Origin: a virus
Virus record (IMG/VR): IMGVR_UViG_3300034101_003479
Span: 21,871-85,870 of that record
DNA: 64,000 bases
Strand: one strand, 5' to 3'
Part shown: positions 43,761 to 52,787 of the stretch, one piece after another
Position numbering within the stretch: position 1 is the first letter of the stretch
How the letters are laid out: every line of letters begins with the position of its first letter
Position numbers and translations under genes: made by a program
The notes under the pieces: model-generated
What the model was told of the DNA's origin: nothing
Databases searched by the model: none
Seen by the model: the letters and a program-made list of their open reading frames with translations, nothing else

Positions 43761-44747
43761 TTATATCACAACCATTTGATTTAAAACATATGGAGATAGC
43801 AGCTTGTCCGCATAGGCGCAGCCAGTACCGCTATTTATATTTGAGGTATACTCAAACTTCCAGTCAAAAGTAGATATAGATTTCATATATTGATCTTTCC
43901 ATATTCTATCTTTATCAAAAAAATGTCCCATTAGTTGTATACACGCCTGCTCAACTTCATCTGGAACCTCGCTCCAACCAAATCTTCCCTGAACACGGTA
44001 TGCGTAATCTTTTATGAATGATCCGCCACCAATATCATTAATGCTTGGTGGCACCATTCCGTTGGCAGAGTAAACGCTGTTATCTAATTCATCTGCTCTA
44101 TTTACTCTTAGCCCGAATCCAGTTTCAGATATACGCACTGACCTACCCCAATTGTTTATTTCTTGGGTATTGTCAAGAAGCATTATGTCATTTACATAAA
44201 GCTCATGAAGGGTATTTAATTTATAAGGCAGTGGCAAAACATCAGAGCCTGACCCATAAATTGTATGTACGTCATCATATAAGCTAAACTTTTGTCCAGT
44301 AAAATCATCAATTATCTTTCTTGCATATTTTTCTGCCATGACTAGCTCATGATATGTTTTATAGTTTGGGTCAGATGGGTCTGTTCCAAAATTTAAATCT
44401 TCTATTGCTTCCGCTAATGAGCAATATGGCTGAACAATATCCACAGTAGAAAAATGTTGCTGTGCGCTACCGTTAATGTTATATCCCCATCTAATCTTTA
44501 GATTTTTCAATCTTGATGTTTGATGGTATGGGATGTTTATCTTATATGACCCGTTATCAGTTTCTATTTTTATAGCCTCTGAGGAAAATATGGGAGTTTC
44601 TGGATTTACAGGAACCTCCAGTGCAGGATCTTCTGTTATGTCATAAACGGTTGCCATTACAAGGTCTCCGTCTGCATTAATGACTTCTCCGCCGTATATA
44701 ATTTTAGTAGATACTGACGAGTTTGTATTTATGTGGATCTCTGCCAT
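43761..44747 (-). CDS. Head-tail adaptor protein
   Basis: The 328 residues combine an N-terminal beta domain (TKIIYGGEVINADGDLVMAT) and a C-terminal helical adaptor part (EKYARKIIDDFTGQKF; DEVEQACIQLMGHFF) typical of gp6/gp15-like connector proteins that bind the portal. The extra N-terminal domain makes it longer than most adaptors (about 110-150 residues). Located after capsid genes. Confidence 0.78.
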   Translation of the reverse strand: MAEIHINTNSSVSTKIIYGGEVINADGDLVMATVYDITEDPALEVPVNPETPIFSSEAIKIETDNGSYKINIPYHQTSRLKNLKIRWGYNINGSAQQHFSTVDIVQPYCSLAEAIEDLNFGTDPSDPNYKTYHELVMAEKYARKIIDDFTGQKFSLYDDVHTIYGSGSDVLPLPYKLNTLHELYVNDIMLLDNTQEINNWGRSVRISETGFGLRVNRADELDNSVYSANGMVPPSINDIGGGSFIKDYAYRVQGRFGWSEVPDEVEQACIQLMGHFFDKDRIWKDQYMKSISTFDWKFEYTSNINSGTGCAYADKLLSPYVLNQMVVI

Positions 44748-44761
44748 ATTAAAGGTTTAAA

Positions 44762-45157
44762 TTAGTTATAGAAGTCTTGTGCTTCCTTTGGTGTGGCTAA
44801 TCTAAAACCTTCCTCCTTATCAAAAATTTCTTGTGCTGCTTCTTCTGACATTGCTACAAATGGATGCTGGTCTGTGAATGTAAATCCCATTGTATCGTAT
44901 CTAAAATTTGCTCTTGTCATTCTAACTAAAACCAAATCTTTGTCTTGAGCTTTCTTGGGATCAAATTTTGGTAAAACTTCAATTTCTTCTTTTGCATCGT
45001 CTACGTCTTTTATTGTCTTAGAATAAACTGACCAGCTTACCCCTTCTTCTGACAGTGCTGCAATTATATCTGTCTTACTCTTTAGGCTATTTATATCTAC
45101 GCCAAAGTCTTCGGCGATCTTCTTAATCTCAGCTAATTTTAATGTCTCAAATGACAT
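44762..45157 (-). CDS. Head-associated protein with HeH/SAP-like N-terminus
   Basis: Residues 1-36 (LKLAEIKKIAEDFGVDINSL) form a helix-extended loop-helix of the SAP/HeH type, seen in small phage head proteins. The rest is acidic and ends with an alpha/beta domain. AAGGAG precedes the ATG. It probably binds DNA or the capsid; precise role unknown. Confidence 0.7.
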   Translation of the reverse strand: MSFETLKLAEIKKIAEDFGVDINSLKSKTDIIAALSEEGVSWSVYSKTIKDVDDAKEEIEVLPKFDPKKAQDKDLVLVRMTRANFRYDTMGFTFTDQHPFVAMSEEAAQEIFDKEEGFRLATPKEAQDFYN

Positions 45158-45183
45158 ATATTCTCCTTAGTCTAGGTTGTTTA

Positions 45184-45192
45184 ATTATATCA
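45184..45192 (-). promoter_or_regulatory. Extended -10 promoter after the capsid terminator
   Basis: Minus-strand TGATATAAT between the capsid terminator and the head-associated gene; restarts transcription of the connector and tail genes. Confidence 0.7.
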
Positions 45193-45212
45193 TTACTAAA
45201 TTCAAATGAAAA

Positions 45213-45234
45213 GCCCCCAAAATTAATTGGGGGC
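45213..45234 (-). terminator. Intrinsic terminator after the capsid gene
   Basis: Stem GCCCCCAA/TTGGGGGC, six-base loop, followed on the minus strand by TTTTCATTTG. Nearly identical to the one after the tail tube gene. Confidence 0.92.
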
Positions 45235-45255
45235 CTTTTGTTGGTTAATTCTTAA

Positions 45256-46308
45256 TTAAGAAGCAACCTTAACGTTCTTTACAACTACCCAAGCGTCTGC
45301 CTGCTCAATTTGAACGCCAACACGAGTATACATTGTGTACTCGATTGAGTCCTTCTTTGGCCAGAAGAATCGGTAAACTGTTACGTCACGCTTGATACCA
45401 ATAACTACGTTATTTGGGAATGTCAAGTGCACGTCACCGTGTGATCCTGATGCTGCTGAGTATGAGCCATTCTGTGTCTCTGAAAGTAGAGGAACTTCAA
45501 CGATTGGAATACCGAATGCGTATGGCGCAACGTATCCTGCTGGACCTGAAACAGGTGCAACTTCTCCACGGATGATGCCTGAAGCAATATCCTGTGGGTT
45601 GACGTTCTGAATGTTTTGTGATGTTGAGTATAAGTAATCCTGAATCAGGTTTGATCCTGCTAGGAAGCGAAGGTCTGTACGGCGTTGCTTGTACTTACGT
45701 GGGAGTGCCTTCAATGCGCTGTTAAATACAGCACGAGAAATTGCAGCTCCGCCAGCGTCAACTACGTGAGCGTTTGCCTTAGCCTTCTTTACTACACCAT
45801 CAAATGCCTTGTAAAGCTGATCTGATGATAGTGATGTATCTCCGTTTAGGACTACATCTTCAATGTCGTTACCTGCCTGTGTTGCCATCAAGCGGGCAAT
45901 GTGATCTTCTAGATCTGCACCCTCAATATTGTCTTCTAGAGACTCTGTTGATAGTTCCCAATCTAGACGTAGCTTCTTTGTTGTCAAAGAAATCTTTGAG
46001 AATGTCACTGCAGCGTTTGCGCTGTTAGTGTTATCTCCTTCTGTCGCAAGCTTCATAAGCTTTTCGCCTACGCCCATGCGATCAATTTCAGTTGTATCAG
46101 ACTTCATTCTTACTGTACGTGCGACTTTACCAATTACGGTTGCGTCGAACATATAATCTAGAAAGCGGGCTGATTGTTCTGGGTTAAGAAGACCACCGTT
46201 GCCATTTTCAGACGCAGTGTGAATGCCTTCTCCACCAGTTGCTGATGCGAAAGTACCTGTAACTGTTGTATCAGCAGCTACGGCCTTTTCTAATAATTCA
46301 TTGCTCAT
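45256..46308 (-). CDS. Major capsid protein (HK97 fold)
   Basis: 350 residues directly after the protease/scaffold gene and followed by a strong terminator. The N-arm (GGLLNPEQSARFLDYMFDAT), spine helix region (LEDHIARLMATQAGNDIEDV) and P-domain end (RVGVQIEQADAWVVVKNV) fit the HK97 coat protein. An internal TATAAT-like stretch (AATAATATAATG) precedes the ATG with GGGTAGGTGA as ribosome site. Confidence 0.92.
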   Translation of the reverse strand: MSNELLEKAVAADTTVTGTFASATGGEGIHTASENGNGGLLNPEQSARFLDYMFDATVIGKVARTVRMKSDTTEIDRMGVGEKLMKLATEGDNTNSANAAVTFSKISLTTKKLRLDWELSTESLEDNIEGADLEDHIARLMATQAGNDIEDVVLNGDTSLSSDQLYKAFDGVVKKAKANAHVVDAGGAAISRAVFNSALKALPRKYKQRRTDLRFLAGSNLIQDYLYSTSQNIQNVNPQDIASGIIRGEVAPVSGPAGYVAPYAFGIPIVEVPLLSETQNGSYSAASGSHGDVHLTFPNNVVIGIKRDVTVYRFFWPKKDSIEYTMYTRVGVQIEQADAWVVVKNVKVAS

Positions 46309-46328
46309 TATATTATTTCACCTACCCT

Positions 46329-47639
46329 TTACTTAAATAGTTCGTTTACGGAACCGAGGAAAGAACCGTTCCATTTTGATTTTTGTACTACTACATCCTG
46401 TGACCCGCCAAGGTCTGAGGACTTCTTGATTGCAGTCTCTGATTCTACTGCGTCGACACGCTTTTCTACAGTATCAATCGTGTTCTTGATATTCTCAACT
46501 GTCTTGCTGAGTTCTGTGTGTTTGTCTGCCAACTCTGAGATTTGCGCTTCTACGCTCTTGCTAAAAGATTCAACTGTTTCTTTAATAGTTGAAACCTGTG
46601 CAGCATTTACTTCTGAAGCCTTGCTTAGAGTATCTGAGAAAAAGCCTTTTAAGTCACCTAACATTTTTGCAAAATCAGGTTCATCAACAACGACCTCTGA
46701 GACGTCTGATGCTTTTTCAACGGTTTCGGCAGAAGCATCTGCTACTACATTTTTTGTAACAGTCTCTTCAACCACTACATCTTCTGCAGGAGTTGAAACT
46801 TCTACTGGAGCAGTCTCTTCGACTACTGCTGTTTCTATGTTTTCTGACACTTCATTACCTCCTTCTGCGTTTGCCTGTTTTGCAATTGTTTGTATTTCAG
46901 GCAACGTAAATCTTGACTTCTTGAATGAAGCAAGAATCTTTTCTATTTCTTTTGCTTTGTTTATGTCTTTACTTTCTACCCATCCAATTAAAACAGCTGG
47001 CTTACCAGTTGCTGGAGAGTCGTAAGATTGTTCTGTTGACATAAAAACAGAGTCGCTTTCCTCACAGTAAAATATATTTTCTGTTACGGTTTCCGCAGCT
47101 ATTCCTTTAAACATTAATTGTCCATTCATTTTTTGAATAGACAAGATGTTGCAAAGTTCATTTGCTGGGGAGTCTACGACTGACAATTCCATGAGTGCGT
47201 ACTGCTTAATAAAACGGACTGGCTGTCCTGTTGATTTGTTTACTTCATTTTCTGAATCAATAATTTTTCCGCCAATTGAAAATCCAGTTAATGTTCCATC
47301 TAAAACTTTTTCCCAAGTATCTTGTGCGCCCTTTGAGATGTATGCGTCTACATAAACTCCATTGTAGAACTCTCCGCTTTTTGCATCGTAGTATGTCTCT
47401 GGCTTAAAAGAAACCATTTTGCCAACTGCATTTGATCCGTGCATCTCACGTATGTTGCCACGGAAATTTTCAAATGCTCCAAGACTTGCTTCTGCTGTTA
47501 CTACATCGCCTGTTTGATCAACATTGTCTAGTGTAGCAAAGCCTGAAACAGTTCTTTTCTCACGGTTAACTTTTGTAAAAGGAACCGATAGACTTATATC
47601 GTCGCCATGACTGGACCACAAAGATTTTTCAATATTCAT
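46329..47639 (-). CDS. Prohead protease fused to scaffold
   Basis: The 436-residue protein has an HK97-type serine protease domain: His67 in REMHGSN, Ser121 in LTGFSIGGK, and Glu151/Asp156 in MELSVVDSPAN. After a middle segment (residues about 185-240) comes an acidic, coiled-coil region (270-410) with long Glu/Val stretches, as in scaffold parts. The scaffold would be removed by its own protease during maturation. Confidence 0.92.
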   Translation of the reverse strand: MNIEKSLWSSHGDDISLSVPFTKVNREKRTVSGFATLDNVDQTGDVVTAEASLGAFENFRGNIREMHGSNAVGKMVSFKPETYYDAKSGEFYNGVYVDAYISKGAQDTWEKVLDGTLTGFSIGGKIIDSENEVNKSTGQPVRFIKQYALMELSVVDSPANELCNILSIQKMNGQLMFKGIAAETVTENIFYCEESDSVFMSTEQSYDSPATGKPAVLIGWVESKDINKAKEIEKILASFKKSRFTLPEIQTIAKQANAEGGNEVSENIETAVVEETAPVEVSTPAEDVVVEETVTKNVVADASAETVEKASDVSEVVVDEPDFAKMLGDLKGFFSDTLSKASEVNAAQVSTIKETVESFSKSVEAQISELADKHTELSKTVENIKNTIDTVEKRVDAVESETAIKKSSDLGGSQDVVVQKSKWNGSFLGSVNELFK

Positions 47640-47694
47640 ATGCTCAATTTTATCTTTGTATTCCTAAAAATGCAAATAACTAGTTGCCTAATAA

Positions 47695-49281
47695 TTAGGC
47701 AGTCGTTCTTCCTTCACCTTTTGGATTTCTGGCCTCCCCAGAAATATCGGGGGAATTAGAGGATCTTTCCTGGGTTCTTTGTCTTGAGTTTCCAGCCTGG
47801 GCTCTTTGTTCTGCTGCAGCCTGTGGCTTTAATTCTACAACCTCGTCTCCGCCATCCATAGGAATCATTCCTTTTCTAATTCTTACTTCATTTGGAGTGA
47901 TTACCTGCATTCTTAAATATCTTTCGTCAATCTTAGACTGGGTATCTTCATCGGTTAAAGTTAATTCGTTAAACTTAAGCAATAACGCATCTGTTTTTTC
48001 TAATATTATTCTGTTGATTTTCTTTTCTAGAATATCTTGGGCTGGTCTGCATACCTGCTCTTTAAATGTCTTGTCTGCGTCTCTAGCAGAAGCCAAGCTT
48101 ATTCCTTCTGGGACACCAATTTTATTAATTGGAACTCTGTGTGCTAATAGTATTTCATCTCTATTTGATTTGCGATATTTTTCAAATGAGCCTTCTTGAT
48201 TTCCAGCTTCAATTGGCTCCATCTTAAATTCAACCTTAGAGTCCGAGGTGTCTGGGGGTAGGGGGACATACAGGGATCTGTGATTTTTACCTTTTAGTCC
48301 AACTTGGAAAAACTCAAGAAGCTTTCTTTCTGACTCTGGAGATAGCTTTGCTCCCTTTACTGTAATTATATATCTTGGGACCGCTTTATTTTCAAAGTAG
48401 TCTAAGTTATATTTTCCAGAAAATTCATTTCCAGCCATTGCTGTCTGAGCTGCAATGATATCTGGTATTCCATAATAGTTATTCATTGGTGTATACTTTT
48501 TTAAATGAATAATTTCATTTGGTCTTTCTAATCCACCATCAATTGGATTTGGAGTTTCTTGATCTCCAAAGTTACGGAAGTATACTGCCTTTCCGTAAAG
48601 CAATTGAATAAATCCATCACGCAATCTGCGAACACGCATTGTTTTAGATGGGATATGGCCTATGTATCCAATATTTCCAGCAACCGTTCTTCCTATTTCA
48701 ATATAGGCGTTTCCAGTTGCCTCTAGGTCTGTATATGCTTTAATTAGTGTTTCTGTAAAAGTTTCTTCTTCGTTCGTTTCCTCAAGCCAATTGTCTAAAT
48801 CTTGTCTTAGCTTGTTTAATTTTTTGCGAGCACGTTCTAGCTGCTTTGTATCAGATATGCTATCTAATGCATCATTTGCTTTTTTTGTTTCTACAAAAGA
48901 ATATCCTAGTCCAACAATATTAGCAACCTTTGCATTAATCGCTGCGTAGTTGTACGGTGATATCTCATAAATTTTTGATAAGTACTCTAGGTTATAAACT
49001 GGCTGAACAAGGTCAAACATAGCGTAGCCAGTAACCGCTTGCTGTAATAGGTTTTGCTGTGTTCCAGTTCCTTCTTGTCCAACAAGTCTCTTTTGAATAT
49101 CTCTTGAAACTTTTCTACGAAATGTTGTGCTAAGACCGCTTACCTTTTTTAACTCTTGTGCCTCTATGTTAAATGGGTCTGTGTCCACCACCACTTCTTT
49201 ATTGTTAAACTTAAACCAATCGGCTGAATTTGATATGTCAATAGTCTCTGGGCTTACGTCGTCATCGTTAATGAATTCCAT
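47695..49281 (-). CDS. Portal protein
   Basis: A 528-residue protein with the portal pattern: GYAMFDLVQPVYNLEYLSKI, a stem region ending AGNEFSGKYNLDYFENKAVP, then LLAHRVPINKIGVPEG and a Gln/Arg-rich C-terminus. It starts the head gene series upstream of the protease. Twelve copies would form the vertex channel for DNA. Confidence 0.93.
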   Translation of the reverse strand: MEFINDDDVSPETIDISNSADWFKFNNKEVVVDTDPFNIEAQELKKVSGLSTTFRRKVSRDIQKRLVGQEGTGTQQNLLQQAVTGYAMFDLVQPVYNLEYLSKIYEISPYNYAAINAKVANIVGLGYSFVETKKANDALDSISDTKQLERARKKLNKLRQDLDNWLEETNEEETFTETLIKAYTDLEATGNAYIEIGRTVAGNIGYIGHIPSKTMRVRRLRDGFIQLLYGKAVYFRNFGDQETPNPIDGGLERPNEIIHLKKYTPMNNYYGIPDIIAAQTAMAGNEFSGKYNLDYFENKAVPRYIITVKGAKLSPESERKLLEFFQVGLKGKNHRSLYVPLPPDTSDSKVEFKMEPIEAGNQEGSFEKYRKSNRDEILLAHRVPINKIGVPEGISLASARDADKTFKEQVCRPAQDILEKKINRIILEKTDALLLKFNELTLTDEDTQSKIDERYLRMQVITPNEVRIRKGMIPMDGGDEVVELKPQAAAEQRAQAGNSRQRTQERSSNSPDISGEARNPKGEGRTTA

Positions 49282-49617
49282 TTATCTCATACCACCTTTT
49301 TTTAGAGAGTCTTTGTAGACTCCAATATCTAATGGATCTGGTGTAAGGCCCCACTCTAATCTTTGTTTTTGATGCTGAAATTCTTCATCATCAATTTTTC
49401 TACGACCTGCCAAAAACTTAGGCTGTCCTTCGTATATTCCGTGTGCTCTAACTGCATCCGCCAACAGGTTTATTTTTGATCGATTGCCCTTTTTTGCTGT
49501 GATGGATAAAAAGTTTCCATCGTCGTCGCCGATCCATCTTCCATCTGGCATTTCCCAGACATAGATTCCAAGGGTGGTCTCTTCTATTACCTGCTGATTA
49601 ATTCTTTTAATATCCAT
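49282..49617 (-). CDS. Unknown head-region protein upstream of the portal
   Basis: A 111-residue protein with GIYVWEMPDGRWIGDDDGNF and QRLEWGLTPDPLDIGVYKDS, found next to portal genes in some actinophages. The stop abuts the portal start. The ATG is nine bases downstream of a TGGTAAAAT box, nearly leaderless. Function unknown. Confidence 0.7.
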   Translation of the reverse strand: MDIKRINQQVIEETTLGIYVWEMPDGRWIGDDDGNFLSITAKKGNRSKINLLADAVRAHGIYEGQPKFLAGRRKIDDEEFQHQKQRLEWGLTPDPLDIGVYKDSLKKGGMR

Positions 49618-49626
49618 TGTGTATTA

Positions 49627-49635
49627 ATTTTACCA
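49627..49635 (-). promoter_or_regulatory. Near-leaderless extended -10 promoter before portal genes
   Basis: Minus-strand TGGTAAAAT; the expected start is about three bases before ATG 49617. One mismatch from TATAAT. Confidence 0.55.
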
Positions 49636-49680
49636 TTCTTTTTAGTTAATGTCCATATTTTGGCAAGACAATGTTCAATT

Positions 49681-51411
49681 TTATGAGTTTTGTAGCACGA
49701 TCCAGTCATTGTTATATATATTTACTGAATTTTCTGACAGGCTTAGTGTTGATCCACTAGATTGATATTTTGATTTTTCTGTGTACATCTCGTAGTGGCT
49801 TTGAGCCATGCCAGCCCCCAAGACATAATCATATATTGTTACATATTGATATAAGGACTTCTCAGAGCCCTCCTGCCTGTAATTAAATACGATCTGCTCG
49901 GTTATTGGGTTGGTGAGGGCCAGGACTACATGGTGCAAATCCTTTGGCTTAAATATATTCGATATTTGTGTTTCAGATGTCCTGTTTACCCCATTTACAT
50001 AAAGGCCAGATATGTTGTTTTTTGTAATGCTTCCATTGCTAGACCATCTAAATTCTGTACCCTCGGCTGAAAGTAAAGAACCGCTTGAAATTGTATTTGG
50101 GGTATAAAAAAATTCTATCGTGGATACAGATTTTGATGTATTGAGATTAAAGCCAGAGTCAGAATCAACCAGTATTCCATTTAAGCTATTATTACTTAAA
50201 ATAGGATAAGCTTCTTCCCCAAAGTTTGCATCTAAATCTTCAATTTTTGAAATATAGGATCCGCCATTTTTAGAGTACAGTATTTGGGTATTATAAAAAT
50301 TAACTTCTAGGCCATGCAACTTAGGCACATATTTTGATGAGTCTGATGAGCTGATAACGATTCTTATGTAAAAGAACTTTTGATCACTAAATTCTGCATA
50401 CTTAAATTGAGGTATTGGTTCTCCATTTTTGCATTCCAAATATGTTGTGTCGTCTAAACTTGTATAAACGCTAATTCCATTTTGACCGCTCCAAAATATT
50501 CTTGAAGAGTCCATTGTGATACCAGAAGGCATAGAAATTATATCGTTTAAAATAACTTCTTTTGTTTCCTGAGTGTTTGTTTTTGACAACTCTATATAGT
50601 TTTCAGACCTATTTAAGTTTAAATCTTCATTTAAAAAATACTCCCAAGATTTATCTTTGGGATATGAAAAAGAAAAAGAATTTCTCATTGTGTTGTCGTA
50701 TATATAAAAGATTTCTCCGCCGTCTGGATAGGCTACCTGTATAGGCATAACCTTGTTATTGTCTAAAAAGTGAGAGTATATCTGTCTTTCAGGCAATCCG
50801 TATCTATAAACTGCAACGTTATTAATTAAAAATTTATCAAGTATATTTTCTGTTGGGCCAGACTTTAAAGATATATCTGTATTTGTAAATGGATTAGAGG
50901 GCATTATTTTGCTAACACAAAGAATACCATCTACATAAATAAATGCTTTATTTACGCTGTATGTACAAACTATGTGCAATGACTTATTAAAATTTGGAAC
51001 TGAATACTCTAAGTAATCTGTGTCCAGTCCAAAAAATATGTTACCGTTATCCCAAAAAATTCCTATATTATTTTCTTTGTCCGCAACTATCGGTGTAAGG
51101 TTGTCTGTTTCTATTTGTGGTAATATCCAGCACTCTATTGAAAAGTCATTGTCGCCATCATTAATATTTGCAAACCCGCCTTTTGCTGTTTGGCCGTAAT
51201 AGTCTTTGTCTAAAGAAAATGTAATACTAGAAGAGGAAGTTACTTTTGAAGAGTACGAGCTGCCACTAACAATTGGATTCTTGTTGTCCTTTGGTCCTGA
51301 ATAGGATCCATTATTCTGGCAGCCAGAATAGTCTACTGCTGTTGTGGAGCTATCGTCTAGCTTCCAAAAGCCAATTGGGCTATCTTTAAGAACCTTGTAG
51401 TAGTATGACAT
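49681..51411 (-). CDS. LamG/concanavalin-like virion surface protein
   Basis: The first ~215 residues are a LamG-type jelly roll: GFWKLDDSSTTAVDYSG, FSIECWILPQ, SLHIVCTYSVNKAFIYVDGI. The rest is beta-rich, with a second similar sheet near 420-530 (STIEFFYTPNTISSGS). Such domains bind carbohydrates. It lies between portal genes and the enzyme cluster and is a candidate host-binding protein. The ATG is leaderless behind TGGTATAAT. Confidence 0.82.
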   Translation of the reverse strand: MSYYYKVLKDSPIGFWKLDDSSTTAVDYSGCQNNGSYSGPKDNKNPIVSGSSYSSKVTSSSSITFSLDKDYYGQTAKGGFANINDGDNDFSIECWILPQIETDNLTPIVADKENNIGIFWDNGNIFFGLDTDYLEYSVPNFNKSLHIVCTYSVNKAFIYVDGILCVSKIMPSNPFTNTDISLKSGPTENILDKFLINNVAVYRYGLPERQIYSHFLDNNKVMPIQVAYPDGGEIFYIYDNTMRNSFSFSYPKDKSWEYFLNEDLNLNRSENYIELSKTNTQETKEVILNDIISMPSGITMDSSRIFWSGQNGISVYTSLDDTTYLECKNGEPIPQFKYAEFSDQKFFYIRIVISSSDSSKYVPKLHGLEVNFYNTQILYSKNGGSYISKIEDLDANFGEEAYPILSNNSLNGILVDSDSGFNLNTSKSVSTIEFFYTPNTISSGSLLSAEGTEFRWSSNGSITKNNISGLYVNGVNRTSETQISNIFKPKDLHHVVLALTNPITEQIVFNYRQEGSEKSLYQYVTIYDYVLGAGMAQSHYEMYTEKSKYQSSGSTLSLSENSVNIYNNDWIVLQNS

Positions 51412-51417
51412 TTAAAA

Positions 51418-51426
51418 ATTATACCA
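51418..51426 (-). promoter_or_regulatory. Leaderless extended -10 promoter for the LamG protein
   Basis: Minus-strand TGGTATAAT followed by six bases and ATG 51411: the same geometry as at 29980. Confidence 0.75.
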
Positions 51427-51435
51427 TTTGACGGG

Positions 51436-52134
51436 TTAGTATCCGCCCACGTGAAATGTCTGTCCAGTTAGACTGTTTGATTTTTGATCAATCAAGATAT
51501 CTACTACGTCACAGACGTCTTCTGTTGTAAATATCTTATTGCTCAATGTTTGTCCAGAGCCAAATAGTATTCTGTTAAATGTATCATCAGAAAGGTGCTT
51601 TGTCATCTCTGTCCTAATCATGCCTGGTGCTATGCAGTTTGCTCTAATTGATGTCTCTCTTAAAACCTTAGCCAAAGATCTTGTATAGCCCTTTACCGCA
51701 TATTTGCTTGCTGCGTAAACAGAAATTTCTGAATTTGAATGAGCAGCTAGGCTACTTATATTTATAACTGGTGTATGAACTTTTCTATTCATAAGAGGTA
51801 TAAATGCTTGACAGGTGTTTATAACACCAATAATATTTGTCCCAAACAATGATTGAATTTCTTCAGCTGACATCTTAGTCCAATCAGCAGTAAAGAAATC
51901 TTGTCCCAGCCCAGCACAATTTATTAAACCGCTAACCGTTATGCCTTGAGATTTTATTTCATTTGCAATTTCGTTAATTGCTTTTTTATCTGAGACGTCT
52001 GCTTGATAGGTTTTAAACGGTGAACCGCTTTTTGGTATGTTTCTAGATATTCCTGAAACTTCGTATCCATTCTTTAAAAGCCTATTAACAATTGCATTGC
52101 CCATACCACTGCTAGACCCTGTAACTATAAACAT
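51436..52134 (-). CDS. Short-chain dehydrogenase/reductase (SDR)
   Basis: A full classical SDR of 232 residues: TGSSSGMG (5-12) for NAD(P), NCAG (72-75), Asn100, Ser127/128 and Tyr140-x3-Lys144 (YAASK). PGMIRTEM and FHVGGY complete the fold. It resembles FabG-type ketoreductases but the substrate cannot be told. It ends the enzyme cluster and its ATG overlaps the oxygenase stop as TAATG. Confidence 0.92.
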   Translation of the reverse strand: MFIVTGSSSGMGNAIVNRLLKNGYEVSGISRNIPKSGSPFKTYQADVSDKKAINEIANEIKSQGITVSGLINCAGLGQDFFTADWTKMSAEEIQSLFGTNIIGVINTCQAFIPLMNRKVHTPVINISSLAAHSNSEISVYAASKYAVKGYTRSLAKVLRETSIRANCIAPGMIRTEMTKHLSDDTFNRILFGSGQTLSNKIFTTEDVCDVVDILIDQKSNSLTGQTFHVGGY

Positions 52135-52787
52135 TATTCTGTCCCGTCTGAGTAGTATGCGTTTTTTCTATTGTGGTACCAGTTTGGCAAAGAGTATCTT
52201 GTTCCGCTTGTAACTGCGTCTACTTCATGAACGTATACAAAATTTGAAGGGAAAAACAGCAGGCTTCCAGCTTCTGGCTTGATGTCTATGCCTGCGTGAG
52301 GGAATCTAATATTTCCACCTTCATAATCATTATTTAAATACAAAAGAGCAGACAAGACTCTACTACTTATTCCATGATCAGAATGTGCTGGCAGGAATCC
52401 ACTTTCTTTATACTTTAAAAGATGCATTGTTTTTTCTCTAGACTTAATATTCTTTTCTGCGTATGGGTATAAAGAGAAATAATGCTGCAGACCTTTTTCT
52501 AGTCCATCGAAAAGGATTGAAGATATTTCAAATTGTTCTTGGTAAAACAAATCTGTTTTTTGAATGTCTTCTGGCTTTGGTAAAAACTTTTGCCAACAGA
52601 AAACTGTTTTTTCTTTATTACCATGGTCATAGTCCCATGCCTGCCATGGCTTTACAGATTCAGATCTATAGGAATCAGCATTACTTCTTTTTTCTTCTAG
52701 GTCTTCTATTTTGTTAATTAAATCTGCTGGGTTATCTATTATGTTTTTATAATAAACTGCCCCTAAAGCTAATTCTTCGTAATTCAT
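52134..52787 (-). CDS. Prolyl hydroxylase-type 2OG/Fe(II) oxygenase
   Basis: His135-x-Asp137 (LPAHSDHGISS), SALLYLNDDYEGGNIRFP, GSLLFFPSNF, His187 (YVHEVDAV) and Arg197 (GTRYSLPNW) form a complete P4Hc-type active site. The 217-residue length is usual for phage members. It directly follows a second, similar oxygenase, pointing to duplication. Substrate probably a protein side chain. Confidence 0.9.
   Translation of the reverse strand: MNYEELALGAVYYKNIIDNPADLINKIEDLEEKRSNADSYRSESVKPWQAWDYDHGNKEKTVFCWQKFLPKPEDIQKTDLFYQEQFEISSILFDGLEKGLQHYFSLYPYAEKNIKSREKTMHLLKYKESGFLPAHSDHGISSRVLSALLYLNNDYEGGNIRFPHAGIDIKPEAGSLLFFPSNFVYVHEVDAVTSGTRYSLPNWYHNRKNAYYSDGTE

Noticed and set aside
47686-47700. Hairpin GCCTAA-TAA-TTAGGC at the end of the portal gene as a terminator
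   Set aside because: Only six pairs, contains the stop codon and has no U-run after it.
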